DNA from: Parvularculaceae bacterium
GTDB lineage: Bacteria; Pseudomonadota; Alphaproteobacteria; Caulobacterales; Parvularculaceae
NCBI GenBank assembly: GCA_028284065.1
Contig: JANQSJ010000007.1
Location: forward strand, 310,001-374,000
DNA length: 64,000 nucleotides
Direction of reading: 5' to 3'
The position numbers were made by a program, and so were the translations under genes. The notes beneath the pieces were generated by a model that saw nothing but the letters and a program-made list of their open reading frames with translations, ran no database searches and was not told where the DNA came from. Of this stretch, positions 54,285 to 62,973 are shown piece by piece. The stretch's first letter is position 1, and each line of letters begins with the position of its first letter.

Positions 54285-54827
54285 TTGGGATCGATCCCCC
54301 TTCATCAAAGATGCCGACCAAATCGGCGGGACGTTCCGACAAACCATTCCCCGGAACTAACGATACTCGCTCGGAGCGGCAGAATAAGGCGAGCGAAGCG
54401 GACCGAGCCACAAAGCGATCCGTCCAATGTGCGGACCAGTAGCGACAAATATGCGCGTGACCGAAAGATCAGCGTTTACTAATAAACGCCGTCTCGATCC
54501 CGGCAACGGGCCGAATCGCGAACGGAACCTGCCGTTCCTGACGACAAGTTATCGAATAATTAAGAAAGCTGTGAGGCGCAAGCATTTATTGAGGTAAACG
54601 CCTGTAAGATTATGAAATTGCGCGCTTACTTTCGCGTCTCGCGCGAAAAATCCGCGCCTTGCTTTCCTTATTCGAGCAATCCAATGATTAATCGGGCGAC
54701 GTACACCAAACTGCCTGTGGCTTATCCCGACCGCCGTCGGCTTTCCCCTTCACAAGCCTTTAGAATGGGATGGATGATTAATCTCGAAACGCGATGATGT
54801 CGCCCCGGGACCACGGCGGGACTAGCT
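54285..54827. promoter_or_regulatory. 543-bp divergent regulatory region of the T2SS core
   Basis: This non-coding, markedly AT-richer stretch (especially 54,420-54,800) lies between the secreted-protein gene (-) and gspJ (+). It contains the perfect inverted repeat GCGTTTA/TAAACGC with a 4-nt loop at 54472-54489, and a further copy of the half-site, TAAACGCC, at 54595-54602. It should hold promoters for both directions. No -35/-10 pair could be fixed by eye, and no open frame is convincing. Confidence 0.6.
54472..54489. promoter_or_regulatory. Inverted repeat with half-site copy downstream
   Basis: GCGTTTA, then CTAA, then TAAACGC: 7-bp perfect arms. The right arm plus one base (TAAACGCC) recurs 106 bp further on at 54595-54602. 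It could be a regulator site controlling the secreted-protein gene and/or the gspJ arm. Confidence 0.4.
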
Positions 54828-55523
54828 ATGGCATTTCGAACACACTCTAGCGGCAAAAGTCGCCTGATATGCAGCCGCGCCGCCCAGCGCGGCTTCAGTC
54901 TTCTGGAAACCATTGCGGCGCTGGCCATCATCGCGCTTGCCTCCCTCGCGCTGTTCCAGTCCGCCTCGCTATGGTTCCGCTTGTCGGCGTCCGCAGCCGA
55001 CGCAGCCGACAGCGCGACCAGCGGCGTCATTGCGCTCGAGCGGTTCCAGAGCCTTGTGCGAGGCCTCATCTACGCTTGGCCCGAACAGGCGGACGAAATC
55101 TTCGTTGGCGGGCCTGACGGCTTCCGGGGCCTGACGCGGACCCCTCTCCATTTTGCAGACCCCGGACCGGAGCCTGTGGCGGTGCGAATTGAGCCGGGCG
55201 AAGAAGGCGATGCGCTTGTCTATCGGTCAGGCTTGCTCGCCTGGACCATCCTTGACGGGCGGCAGGTCAGGAGCGGCGCGCTCGGCTTTTCATATCTCGG
55301 GGCCGACGGCGTATGGCGCGCCGCGTGGCCGCCAGAGGCGACCCCGATCGCAAACCCTGGCGATGACCCGTCTCTATTTCGCACACCGCAGCTCCCTCTG
55401 GCGATCCGCCTGACGGCGCAGGACGGGACCCCATTCGCATGGATCGCCGACATTGGCGGCGACCGGAGTCCTAGTCCGCGCAATCAGGACATTCTCGATG
55501 AATTCGATGGCGCAAATCCCTAA
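54828..55523 (+). CDS. gspJ: Type II secretion minor pseudopilin GspJ-like
   Basis: A 231-residue prepilin with a long basic leader (residues 1-21) ending AQRG before FSLLETIAALAIIALASLALF (Glu+5). The C-terminal domain of about 190 residues (VIALERFQSLVRGLIYAW, VYRSGLLAWTIL, LPLAIRLTAQDG) fits the GspJ size class, and GspJ normally precedes GspK. The ATG lacks a strong Shine-Dalgarno, and the upstream 543 bp is regulatory. The 3' end overlaps gspK by 26 bp. GspJ forms the pseudopilus tip with GspI and GspK. Confidence 0.85.
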   Translation: MAFRTHSSGKSRLICSRAAQRGFSLLETIAALAIIALASLALFQSASLWFRLSASAADAADSATSGVIALERFQSLVRGLIYAWPEQADEIFVGGPDGFRGLTRTPLHFADPGPEPVAVRIEPGEEGDALVYRSGLLAWTILDGRQVRSGALGFSYLGADGVWRAAWPPEATPIANPGDDPSLFRTPQLPLAIRLTAQDGTPFAWIADIGGDRSPSPRNQDILDEFDGANP

Positions 55524-56544
55524 CGTCGTTGTCGCGCGCGAAAGACCCGCCCGCGAGGCCGGTTTCGTGATGCCGTTTGTGCTCCTCATGATTGCGGGGC
55601 TTTCGCTTATCGCCGCCGCAGCTTTCGCAACGGTCTCCCGCGCCGCGGCGGTAATGCAGGCGCTTGATGACAGCGCGGCGGCGGATACGGCCCTTGCCTC
55701 GGCGGAGGCGCAATCGACCTTCGCCTTCCTGACGGCGCGGCCGGCACCCCAAGGCTTCGATCTCGTCGGCGGCGTTCCTTTATTGGACGGCCTCAGTGAT
55801 CCTGACGTTGCAGGCGCAGCGCCGCCGATATCGTCGCTTTTCTGGCGCGCAGACGGGGCGATAAAGCGCATTCCGGCCGGCTCCCGCGAGGTGATCGTGC
55901 AGTTGCGCGACGCCGCAGGGCTTTTTCCGCTGAGGACGGCCAGCGAGGACGACATGGCCAGGTTCTTCAGCTTGCTGGGAATGTCGCCTGACGACGCAGA
56001 GCGCATGGCGGCCCGGGTCGGAGATTATCAGGATGCCGACAATATCCGCCGCTTCAAGGGCGCCGAGCGCGCCGACTACCGGCTCTTCGACCGCGATCCG
56101 CCCGCCAATGCGCCGCTGCGCGCGCCGGATGAACTGGGGCGGGTCGCGGGCATGGTCGCGGCTGCGCCGCCTCTCTTCTGGCAGGACCTCGCAGACCTTG
56201 CCACCATCGAACCCGGCACGCTCATGCGTTATGCTGCGCCGCCGCCATTGGCGCCGTTTGCCGTTTCCCGCACGGCCGACCCTGGCGACATCGACGCGAT
56301 CGCCGCGAGCGCTGATATTCCGTCAGGACGGGCCCGCTTCTTGCTGACGGTATCGGAGGGGCCTGAACCCGGCTCGCGCGTTCGCCTGCGCGCGGTCGAC
56401 ATTCGTCGTCCGTTTGCGCTTTCACAGGCCCCGATGCAACGCTACTGGGTGTCCGAGAGGACGAGAGATTTTGATCCGCGGATTGATAACAGATCAGACG
56501 GCGTCCCGGTTCTTGACGCCGGGGCTGCGCGCGTGCCTCAGTGA
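55498..56544 (+). CDS. gspK: Type II secretion minor pseudopilin GspK
   Basis: A 348-residue protein from ATG 55498, with AGGA 8 nt upstream, inside the gspJ 3' end. The leader ends REAG before FVMPFVLLMIAGLSLIAAAAFA; the lack of Glu at +5 is normal for GspK. The large globular domain has VQLRDAAGLFPLRTASEDDMARFFSLLG and ARVGDYQDADNIRRFKGAERADY, the helical insert typical of GspK and containing the DxDN-type calcium region. It caps the pseudopilus. gspL follows with an overlap. Confidence 0.92.
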   Translation: MNSMAQIPNVVVARERPAREAGFVMPFVLLMIAGLSLIAAAAFATVSRAAAVMQALDDSAAADTALASAEAQSTFAFLTARPAPQGFDLVGGVPLLDGLSDPDVAGAAPPISSLFWRADGAIKRIPAGSREVIVQLRDAAGLFPLRTASEDDMARFFSLLGMSPDDAERMAARVGDYQDADNIRRFKGAERADYRLFDRDPPANAPLRAPDELGRVAGMVAAAPPLFWQDLADLATIEPGTLMRYAAPPPLAPFAVSRTADPGDIDAIAASADIPSGRARFLLTVSEGPEPGSRVRLRAVDIRRPFALSQAPMQRYWVSERTRDFDPRIDNRSDGVPVLDAGAARVPQ

Positions 56545-57595
56545 CGGATCGTTTCGCACGATCCGGCGCGGGTCGCCCCTCGCGCCGACGTTCCTGATCG
56601 TCTCTCGCGCCTCCTGCGTTTTCCAGCGCGCCGCTCTCTCCGCCCGCTCCCGCGTCGGGATCAAGGCGGCGACGCTCAAGAGCGAGCAGGATCTAAGCTT
56701 TACTGCCCCTCGATCGATCGCCATGCCGGACCCGGAAGGCGCCAAACGCGCCGGCGTCTGGTCCTGGGAGACCGCCCGGGCCGATGGCGCGGGTGCCGAT
56801 CTGGCGCCGCGGCTTAACGGCGTGCTCACCATTCCCGAGCCGCTGGCGCGCATGCCCGCGGCGGACGGGGTCCGGCTTGTGGGTTGCCTTGAAGGGGTGG
56901 AAGGCGAAGTCCGCGTTGACGGGGCCCTCGTCGCCTCGCGCTGGTGGCCGGCGCCGCCCTCCGCCGATGAGTGGGCGTTTTTCCTCCGCGGCGCCGGCGC
57001 CGGCCCGCTGGGGGACGGCGTCCGCGCCGACGGCCGCCCTGCGCCGGTCGATCCGGACTGGCGCGCCGGCTGGCCGCCGCTTCAGGTCGACCCGCCGAGC
57101 CTCGCCGCGAGCGTATCGCCCTTGCGCCTTGCCGGCGCCCTGGCGGCGGCGGGCCTTGCGTTCGCTGCGTTCGACGGCGTCCGCATCGTCGCGAATAACG
57201 CGACGAGCGCATCTCTGGAGGCGCGCCTCACCGCGGGCGGGGACGCAATTGAGGCCGCCGCTCGGCTGCGCCGCAGCGCCCGCGCGCGCAGCGCCGAAGC
57301 CGTGGCGCTCGCCTCGGTCGGAGACGAACAGCGGCTTGTCGACACCCTGTTGTCGGCGCTGGCCGCGCTGCCGCCGGAGGATCTCGCATTCCAGCGGGCG
57401 ACGTTTCTGACCGATGAACTGCGCGTCGAGGCCCGCGTGCGCAACGCGGTGGACGGCCCGGCGCTCGTCGCGCGGCTCGAGGCCGAACCGGGCGTGACTG
57501 AGGCCTATGTGGAAAATGCAGGGGTCGGGAATATCCTCAGCATAAGGCTGAAAACCCAGTCGCCGCTCGCGCCTTATGCGAGGTCGGATGGCTGA
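56483..57595 (+). CDS. gspL: Type II secretion protein GspL-like
   Basis: About 370 residues if it starts at TTG 56483, which overlaps gspK by 62 bp; no good Shine-Dalgarno is seen, so the start is uncertain. The cytoplasmic part is short and degenerate compared with usual GspL (APTFLIVSRASCVFQRAALSARSR resembles the region contacting GspE). A single membrane segment lies at LRLAGALAAAGLAFAAFDGVRIV, followed by a periplasmic ferredoxin-like domain (LVDTLLSALAALPPEDLAFQRATF, VEARVRNAVDG). Identity rests on position between gspK and gspM and on this topology. It would anchor GspE to the membrane. Confidence 0.75.
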   Translation: MITDQTASRFLTPGLRACLSDGSFRTIRRGSPLAPTFLIVSRASCVFQRAALSARSRVGIKAATLKSEQDLSFTAPRSIAMPDPEGAKRAGVWSWETARADGAGADLAPRLNGVLTIPEPLARMPAADGVRLVGCLEGVEGEVRVDGALVASRWWPAPPSADEWAFFLRGAGAGPLGDGVRADGRPAPVDPDWRAGWPPLQVDPPSLAASVSPLRLAGALAAAGLAFAAFDGVRIVANNATSASLEARLTAGGDAIEAAARLRRSARARSAEAVALASVGDEQRLVDTLLSALAALPPEDLAFQRATFLTDELRVEARVRNAVDGPALVARLEAEPGVTEAYVENAGVGNILSIRLKTQSPLAPYARSDG

Positions 57596-58187
57596 TATGG
57601 AGTCGCAATGGACCAGACGCTGGCGGGCCGCATCGCGACGGGAGCAGTATCTGCTCGTCGGGCTCGCTGGCGCGCTTGCGCTCGCCGGTCTGGCGCGGCT
57701 GCATGCGGCCGCCGACGCGTCGACGGCGCGCGTGCGCGAGCTCGCCGCCGCGACGGCGCTTGCCGGGGACGGGGTCGACGAAGCGCTCTGGCGCGAGCGC
57801 GCGCTTCCCTCCGAGGCGGCGGCCGCCGGGTGGCGAGAGGCGACCTGGCAGGGGTCGAGCTACGGGGTCTTGTCGGCGGAAATTCAGACCCGGCTTATGG
57901 CGATCGGCGTTGAAGCCGGGTTCGCCGGCATGATCATCGAGGTGGACCCTGCGCCGCTGGACATCGGAACAACGTCGGTCCTGCGGTTCCGCATGTCAGG
58001 GGCGGCGCTTTACGGCGATGCGACGGCGCGCCTTCTGGCTGCGATCGCCGCCAATGAGAAGCGCCTTATTCTTGACGAGGCCTCGATCGCCAACAACCCG
58101 AACGGATCAGGCCGGGTGAACCTGTCGGGCGTCGCCCCGATCATCATCGGACAGACGTCCGCCAATTCGGGGGAGACCCCGTCATGA
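57588..58187 (+). CDS. gspM: Type II secretion protein GspM-like
   Basis: About 199 residues from ATG 57588, overlapping the gspL stop. An alternative ATG lies at 57576 or 57597. A short cytoplasmic N-terminus (WTRRWRAASRREQYLLVG) leads into a single membrane helix (LVGLAGALALAGLARLHAA). A periplasmic domain follows (LSAEIQTRLMAIGVEAGFAGMIIEVDPAPL, then LRFRMSGAAL), the usual GspM organisation. It stabilises GspL in the inner-membrane platform. The 3' end overlaps the next start (ATGA). Confidence 0.8.
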   Translation: MADMESQWTRRWRAASRREQYLLVGLAGALALAGLARLHAAADASTARVRELAAATALAGDGVDEALWRERALPSEAAAAGWREATWQGSSYGVLSAEIQTRLMAIGVEAGFAGMIIEVDPAPLDIGTTSVLRFRMSGAALYGDATARLLAAIAANEKRLILDEASIANNPNGSGRVNLSGVAPIIIGQTSANSGETPS

Positions 58188-58657
58188 TCCGGGCCCTTGT
58201 CCTGACGATAGCGGGCGCAGCGCTGGCGGGCGGGTTCGCCTCTTGGCTCGACTTTCACGGGGCCCGCACAGACGCCGGGCGCGAGGCGGACGCCTGGTCG
58301 CCCGCGCCCGAACGCGCGCCGTTGGACGCCGACGCGCTGGTCGCCCGGCTCATGGAGACGCGCCAGTTCGCCGGACCGCCCCGACCGGAAGCGTCTGAAG
58401 CCCCGCCCGATCCGGCCGCGACCGACGCAAGCGGCTTTCCTAAGATTTTGGCGAGCGCCCGTCTCGACGGACGCATTGTCGTGAACCTGCGCCTGCCCGA
58501 CGGAACGATCAGCCTGGCCAGCGTCGGCGACGCAGTGGCCGGCGGCTGGACAATCGAAGCGGCTAGTCTCGACCGCGTGACAATCTCCCGCGACAGCGAA
58601 CGCAAGGAGGTTCACGTATTCCCGGACCATGACGCAAACGCCGAGGGCGAACTCTAG
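58184..58657 (+). CDS. GspC/GspN-like periplasmic linker of the T2SS
   Basis: A 157-residue protein coupled to gspM (ATGA overlap). An N-terminal membrane anchor (ALVLTIAGAALAGGFASWL) is followed by a Pro/Ala-rich linker. A small beta domain (FPKILASARLDGRIVVNLRLPDGTISLASVGDAVAGGWTIEAASLDRVTIS) resembles the HR domain of GspC, or the equivalent region of GspP, which contacts the secretin N0 domain. It lacks any PDZ domain, so it is shorter than enterobacterial GspC. The name gspC or gspN is not settled by sequence alone; the position just before gspD supports the linker role. Confidence 0.72.
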   Translation: MIRALVLTIAGAALAGGFASWLDFHGARTDAGREADAWSPAPERAPLDADALVARLMETRQFAGPPRPEASEAPPDPAATDASGFPKILASARLDGRIVVNLRLPDGTISLASVGDAVAGGWTIEAASLDRVTISRDSERKEVHVFPDHDANAEGEL

Positions 58658-58733
58658 CACGCGTCCCGCAAGGCCGGTCAGCGCATTCCGGAAAGGCTCT
58701 GGCGTCCGCGCCCCGGACCGCTATCAAGACCGC

Positions 58734-58750
58734 AGCGTTAATGGAACGCT
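58734..58750. promoter_or_regulatory. Short inverted repeat upstream of gspD
   Basis: AGCGTT and AACGCT, 6-bp arms with a 5-nt loop, lie 52 bp before the gspD start in the 144-bp gap. It could mark an internal promoter or mRNA processing site in the gspJ-to-gspI operon; support is weak. Confidence 0.3.
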
Positions 58751-58801
58751 AAATGCACATCGACTAGTTTGACACGCTTGAATAGGTTCACAGTTGCAGC
58801 C

Positions 58802-61015
58802 ATGGCGTATTCCACCCACCGCCGCATTTCACTCGTTTTGGCCGTTGGACTCGCCGCGCTCGCAAGCGGATGTTCGACCGTCCGCAATGAGCGCGCGTAC
58901 ACAACGCGCGCCTATCAGTCGACGGATATTCCCCGCTCACAGCCTGATGAGGACGCAGAGGGCCAATCGGGGGACGAGGCGGCCGACCAGCGGCGCGCGA
59001 GGGCGCAGTCGACATACTCTTCCATTCCGCGCCTTGCGGAGTCCGCCGTCGAGCCCGACGAGGCGGACGCCGGACCGCCGCCGACATTCTCCAATCAAGA
59101 AATTGACGCCGTCGTGCCGCCGCTAGAATTGCCGATGTTCGTCGACGTCGTTTTCGGAAAAATGCTCGGCGCGCCCTACGTGACCGGTCAGGGGGTCGCA
59201 GCCAAGACAGGCATCGTGCAATTGCGCTCATCAGGCACGATGCCCGCGGAAACATTTCTCGAACTCGTCAAGATCGCGCTCGCCGACTACGGCGTCCGGG
59301 TCTCGTACGAAGCCGGCGTCTTTCAGATCGTCGAAGATATTGCCCTTCAGGCGCGCCGGCCGCGCTTCATCCGCTCTCGCGCGCGGCTTGACGCGCCGCT
59401 GACGCTGCGTCCGATCGTCCAGTTCGTTGAACTGAACGCGATCAGCGCCAGCGACATGACAGGCATTCTGCAGCAGGCCTTCGGCGTGCGGTCGGAATCG
59501 CTGAATTTCGATGCGGATCCGCAGAGCAATTACATCGTCCTCACCGGCCTGCCCGACGACGTCAACGCCGCGCTATCGATAATCTATGAAATGGACGAGC
59601 TGCGTTACGCAGGCACGCAGGTGCAGCGATATTCGCCAAGCCACTGGAACGCGTCGGAGCTTGCGAACGAAGTCGAGCGCGTCCTCACCGCGGAGGGCTG
59701 GCAGGCGAGCGCGCGCGAGGATGCGCCGCGGCCGGTGCTGCTGTTGCCCATCGCGTACTCGAACGACCTCCTGATCTTCTCACGTTCGCCGCAAGCGCGC
59801 TCCCGGGTCAATCTTTGGCTGGCCGAGCTTGACCGCCCTGTGCAAAGGGGCGATGCGCCGCAATTGTTCGTATACAATGTGAAGAATCTCGACGCCCGCA
59901 CGCTTGCAGAGACGGCGAACGCCGTGCTCGCGGGCGGGCGCGTTCGCGACCCGGTCAGCGCCATTGAGGCGCAGACGCGCGCGGCGCAAGCGCGCGCCGC
60001 GGCGCTGGCGGGCGGCGGCGCGGCCGGGCCAGGCGGCGACGAACAGGGCCGCGGCGCAACGGGCGACTTTGTCGTCGATCCTCTCGGCAACCGCCTCATT
60101 TTTTCCGGCACCAACAGCGAATACGAACGCGTCTTGCCAATGCTGACCCAGCTCGACGTGGCGCCCCCGGAAGTCCTGATCGAAGTGATGATCGCGCAGG
60201 TCACGCTGACGGACTCCTCGCAGGTCGGCGTCGACTGGACCATCCGCAATCTCAGCGACAACAATTTTAACAATCCGTCGGGTTTTGGCGGGGTCTCCGA
60301 CGTCGCCAGCGGCCTCAGCGGGATTGTGTCACGCGGCGGGTTTGGCGCGACCGGCATCGCATTCGGCATCTTCTCGCCGGATGCGACGGTCAATATCGAC
60401 GCCTTCGCAGAGAACAACCAGGTGAACATCCTCTCGACGCCGAGGATCGTCGCCCGCTCCGGATCATCCGCGAGCGTCCAGGTCGGCGCCGACGTGCCCA
60501 TCATCACCTCGCAGCGCGCCGCGCCGAACCAGCCAGGCGCCGGCGAACTGATCGATACGCTGCAGACGGTCGAGTATCGGTCGACGGGCATCATCCTCAA
60601 CATCGAACCGATCGTCTTCTCCGACGACCGGATCGACATGTCGCTTACGCAAGAGGTCTCCTCGACCTCGGCGCCGGCGGCCGGGGCCATTCCCTCGCCC
60701 ACCATCAACAACACCAGCGTGCAGACGGTTCTGTCGCTGCAGGACGGCGCGACGGCCGTCATCGGCGGCCTTATTCAGGATCAGGTCACGCGCAACGAGA
60801 GCGGCGTTCCGCTCTTCAAGGACTTGCCGGTCATCGGCAATCTCTTTTCGACTGACAGCGTTTCCGTCGATCGCACCGAACTTGTCATTCTCATCACCTC
60901 CTATGTTCTGCGCGATCAGGGCGACCGCGACGCGTTCGTCGAACGGTTCTCCCGCGACATCGACGAGACCCTTGCGCGGGACAATCTGGTGACGCTGCGT
61001 CCGCGACACTTTTGA
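58802..61015 (+). CDS. gspD: Type II secretion secretin (lipoprotein)
   Basis: A 737-residue secretin from ATG 58802 (a TTG at 58769 is upstream). The signal peptide ends in LAALASGC, with C24 as the probable lipidation site, so this secretin may be self-piloting. An unusual acidic, Ser-rich linker (residues 30-95) precedes the N0 domain. N1-N3 follow (FVELNAISASDMTGILQQAF, YNVKNLDARTLAETANAVL). The conserved secretin core has NVNILSTPRIVARSGSSASVQVGADVPIIT, then TVEYRSTGIILNIEPIV and AVIGGLIQDQ. It forms the outer-membrane channel. Confidence 0.96.
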   Translation: MAYSTHRRISLVLAVGLAALASGCSTVRNERAYTTRAYQSTDIPRSQPDEDAEGQSGDEAADQRRARAQSTYSSIPRLAESAVEPDEADAGPPPTFSNQEIDAVVPPLELPMFVDVVFGKMLGAPYVTGQGVAAKTGIVQLRSSGTMPAETFLELVKIALADYGVRVSYEAGVFQIVEDIALQARRPRFIRSRARLDAPLTLRPIVQFVELNAISASDMTGILQQAFGVRSESLNFDADPQSNYIVLTGLPDDVNAALSIIYEMDELRYAGTQVQRYSPSHWNASELANEVERVLTAEGWQASAREDAPRPVLLLPIAYSNDLLIFSRSPQARSRVNLWLAELDRPVQRGDAPQLFVYNVKNLDARTLAETANAVLAGGRVRDPVSAIEAQTRAAQARAAALAGGGAAGPGGDEQGRGATGDFVVDPLGNRLIFSGTNSEYERVLPMLTQLDVAPPEVLIEVMIAQVTLTDSSQVGVDWTIRNLSDNNFNNPSGFGGVSDVASGLSGIVSRGGFGATGIAFGIFSPDATVNIDAFAENNQVNILSTPRIVARSGSSASVQVGADVPIITSQRAAPNQPGAGELIDTLQTVEYRSTGIILNIEPIVFSDDRIDMSLTQEVSSTSAPAAGAIPSPTINNTSVQTVLSLQDGATAVIGGLIQDQVTRNESGVPLFKDLPVIGNLFSTDSVSVDRTELVILITSYVLRDQGDRDAFVERFSRDIDETLARDNLVTLRPRHF

Positions 61016-61021
61016 GGGGCC

Positions 61022-61477
61022 ATGACGCCGGCCGCGGATCGGGATCACAGCAAGCGGGCGCGCGGCGCGCAGCGCGGCTTCTCGCTGTTGGAAGCCATGG
61101 CGGCGGTGGCGCTCATCGCCGTTGCTTTCCTGCCGTTTCTGGCGCTCCAGAGCCGCCTCTCCGAGACCGCCCTAGCCATCGATCGGGCCGAACGGATCGT
61201 CGTCGCCAAGAAAAGCGCGCTCGCCTTTCTGCGCGTCATCAATCCGGCCGCGCGTCCTCAGGGGTCGGAACAGGCCGGCGAGGCGATCCTGACCTGGAAT
61301 GCGTCGCCGGCGGGACCGGAACGTCCGGCTCTCGACAGCGGTGGCGGGGAAAACCGCTTTGTCGTGCAAATCTACCGCATCGATGCGCGTCTCGTCTTCG
61401 TCGATGGTCAGGAAAGCCGGTTCACGGTGGACGCGCTCGGCTGGCGCACGGTGCGGCCCGCCGGTGAAGCGCTTTGA
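61022..61477 (+). CDS. gspI: Type II secretion minor pseudopilin GspI-like
   Basis: A 151-residue prepilin with GAGGGG immediately before ATG 61022, 6 bp after gspD. A basic leader (DHSKRARGAQRG) precedes FSLLEAMAAVALIAVAFLPFLALQ (Glu+5). The small C-terminal domain (KKSALAFLRVINPAARPQG, then LTWNASPAGPE and YRIDARLVFVDGQ) matches the short GspI class that initiates the pseudopilus tip with J and K. Its location after gspD, away from G-H-J-K, is unusual. Confidence 0.85.
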   Translation: MTPAADRDHSKRARGAQRGFSLLEAMAAVALIAVAFLPFLALQSRLSETALAIDRAERIVVAKKSALAFLRVINPAARPQGSEQAGEAILTWNASPAGPERPALDSGGGENRFVVQIYRIDARLVFVDGQESRFTVDALGWRTVRPAGEAL

Positions 61478-61857
61478 TCGCGACGCTCAGGGCCCTGACA
61501 GGCTCCCGCCGCGTAACCTGCCCTGTCCAACGATTGACCCGGAACGCCGCGAAGGGTCAGGTCAGGGTTGACCCGCCTGCTTTTCTTGCGCGGCGTCTCT
61601 CGCTCCTCCTCGCCTATGGCGCGTTTCCTGGCTTGCTCAACGTGGTTTTCGCGCTCGCCTAACCCGCCATCGACGCGGCCTTTACGACGACAAATTGCGC
61701 GTCGCATCTGGCGGAAAGGCTTGCGGCGGCGGACAGGACGCTCTCGACTGGGGCGGTCAGTCTCCTCAAATCCGCCATCTCCGGCGCGTAACGAACGATT
61801 GACGCGGCGGGCTTAGCCTGGGCCCCGCACATGGCCAGGTCAGGATCGGATCGGCGA
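61478..61857. other. 380-bp intergenic region between gspI and wecB
   Basis: No convincing gene. A TTG-initiated frame of 62 codons (61474-61662) with a hydrophobic tail overlaps the gspI stop and could be chance. An inverted repeat GGGTCA/TGACCC with a 9-nt loop at 61555-61575 might be a weak terminator or operator. The wecB promoter is presumably here. Confidence 0.4.
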
Positions 61858-62961
61858 ATGAAGGTCTTCGTGATCGCAGGAACGCGTCCGGAAGCGATAA
61901 AGCTCGCGCCGGTCTACAGGACGCTTGCCGATCGCGCCGGCGTCAGCCCGATCCTCGTGTCGACGGGACAGCACCGGGAGATGCTGACCCCGGTCTTCGA
62001 CTGGTTCGGGCTCGCGCCGGACCACGACCTCGACCTGATGACGCCGGACCAGACGCTGTCGAGCGTCATGGCGGGGGCGATCGCCGGCATCGATCGGCTG
62101 ATCGACGCGGAGGCGCCGGACGTCGTGCTCGCACAGGGCGACACCGCGACCGTCTGCGCCGCAGCGCTCGCGGCCTTCAATCAGCGTACGGCCTTCGGAC
62201 ATGTCGAGGCGGGGCTCAGAACCCGCGACCTCGACCAACCGTTCCCCGAGGAAGGCTATCGTCAGATGGCGAGCCGGGTCGCGCGCTGGCACTTCTGCCC
62301 GACGGCGCGCGCCGCCGCGGCGTTGCGAAGTGAATCCGTTGACGGAGAAATATGCGTGGTCGGCAACACGGTCGTCGACGCGCTCCTCGACACCGCCGCG
62401 CGGACAACGCCCCCGACCCTGCCCCTCGCGCGCGAAAAGCTCGTGCTCATAACGGGCCATCGAAGGGAGAACCACGGCGCGCGGTTCCACGCCGCGTTCG
62501 ACGCGATCGCGGCCCTCGCGAGCGCCCACCCCGAAGCCGATTTCGTTTACCCCGTCCATCTCAATCCCAATGTCCGCCGCGACGCATTCGAGCGCCTGCG
62601 CGCGATCGACAATGTGACGCTGACGGCGCCCGTCGCCTATCCGGAGATGGTCGCGCTGATGCAGCGCGCCGACCTTATTCTCACCGACTCCGGCGGCGTT
62701 CAGGAGGAAGCCCCGAGCCTCGGCGCGCCGGTGCTCGTCATGCGCGACGCGACAGAGCGACCGGAAGCCGTCGAAGCGGGGGTCTGCGAACTCGTTGGCG
62801 TGGACCGGGAAAAGATCATCGATCGCGCCGGCGCAATCCTCTCCAGCGCGGCGCCGCGCCGGGAAATGGCGAACCCGTTCGGCGACGGACGGGCCGCGGC
62901 GCGAATTGCGGCTATCCTTTCGGGCGATCCGTTCGACCCCTTCAACCCGGCCGCCGCATAA
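61858..62961 (+). CDS. wecB: UDP-N-acetylglucosamine 2-epimerase (non-hydrolysing)
   Basis: A 367-residue enzyme from ATG 61858 (MKVFVIAGTRPEAIK); an in-frame ATG at 61831 would add nine residues. Hallmarks are GTRPEAIKLAPVYR, STGQHREML, VLAQGDTATVCAAALAAF, FGHVEAGLRT, ITGHRRENHG and TDSGGVQEEAPSLGAPVLVMRDATERPEA. It interconverts UDP-GlcNAc and UDP-ManNAc. It is followed 12 bp later by wecC, so together they make UDP-ManNAcA. A specialised WbpI-type substrate (UDP-diNAc-glucuronate) cannot be excluded given the WbpE-like enzyme at 23192. Confidence 0.93.
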   Translation: MKVFVIAGTRPEAIKLAPVYRTLADRAGVSPILVSTGQHREMLTPVFDWFGLAPDHDLDLMTPDQTLSSVMAGAIAGIDRLIDAEAPDVVLAQGDTATVCAAALAAFNQRTAFGHVEAGLRTRDLDQPFPEEGYRQMASRVARWHFCPTARAAAALRSESVDGEICVVGNTVVDALLDTAARTTPPTLPLAREKLVLITGHRRENHGARFHAAFDAIAALASAHPEADFVYPVHLNPNVRRDAFERLRAIDNVTLTAPVAYPEMVALMQRADLILTDSGGVQEEAPSLGAPVLVMRDATERPEAVEAGVCELVGVDREKIIDRAGAILSSAAPRREMANPFGDGRAAARIAAILSGDPFDPFNPAAA

Positions 62962-62973
62962 GGAGCCGCAGCA

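Noticed and set aside
61474..61662. 62-codon frame after gspI (TTG start overlapping the gspI stop)
   Set aside because: Hydrophobic tail is suggestive but there is no Shine-Dalgarno and no family resemblance; probably chance.
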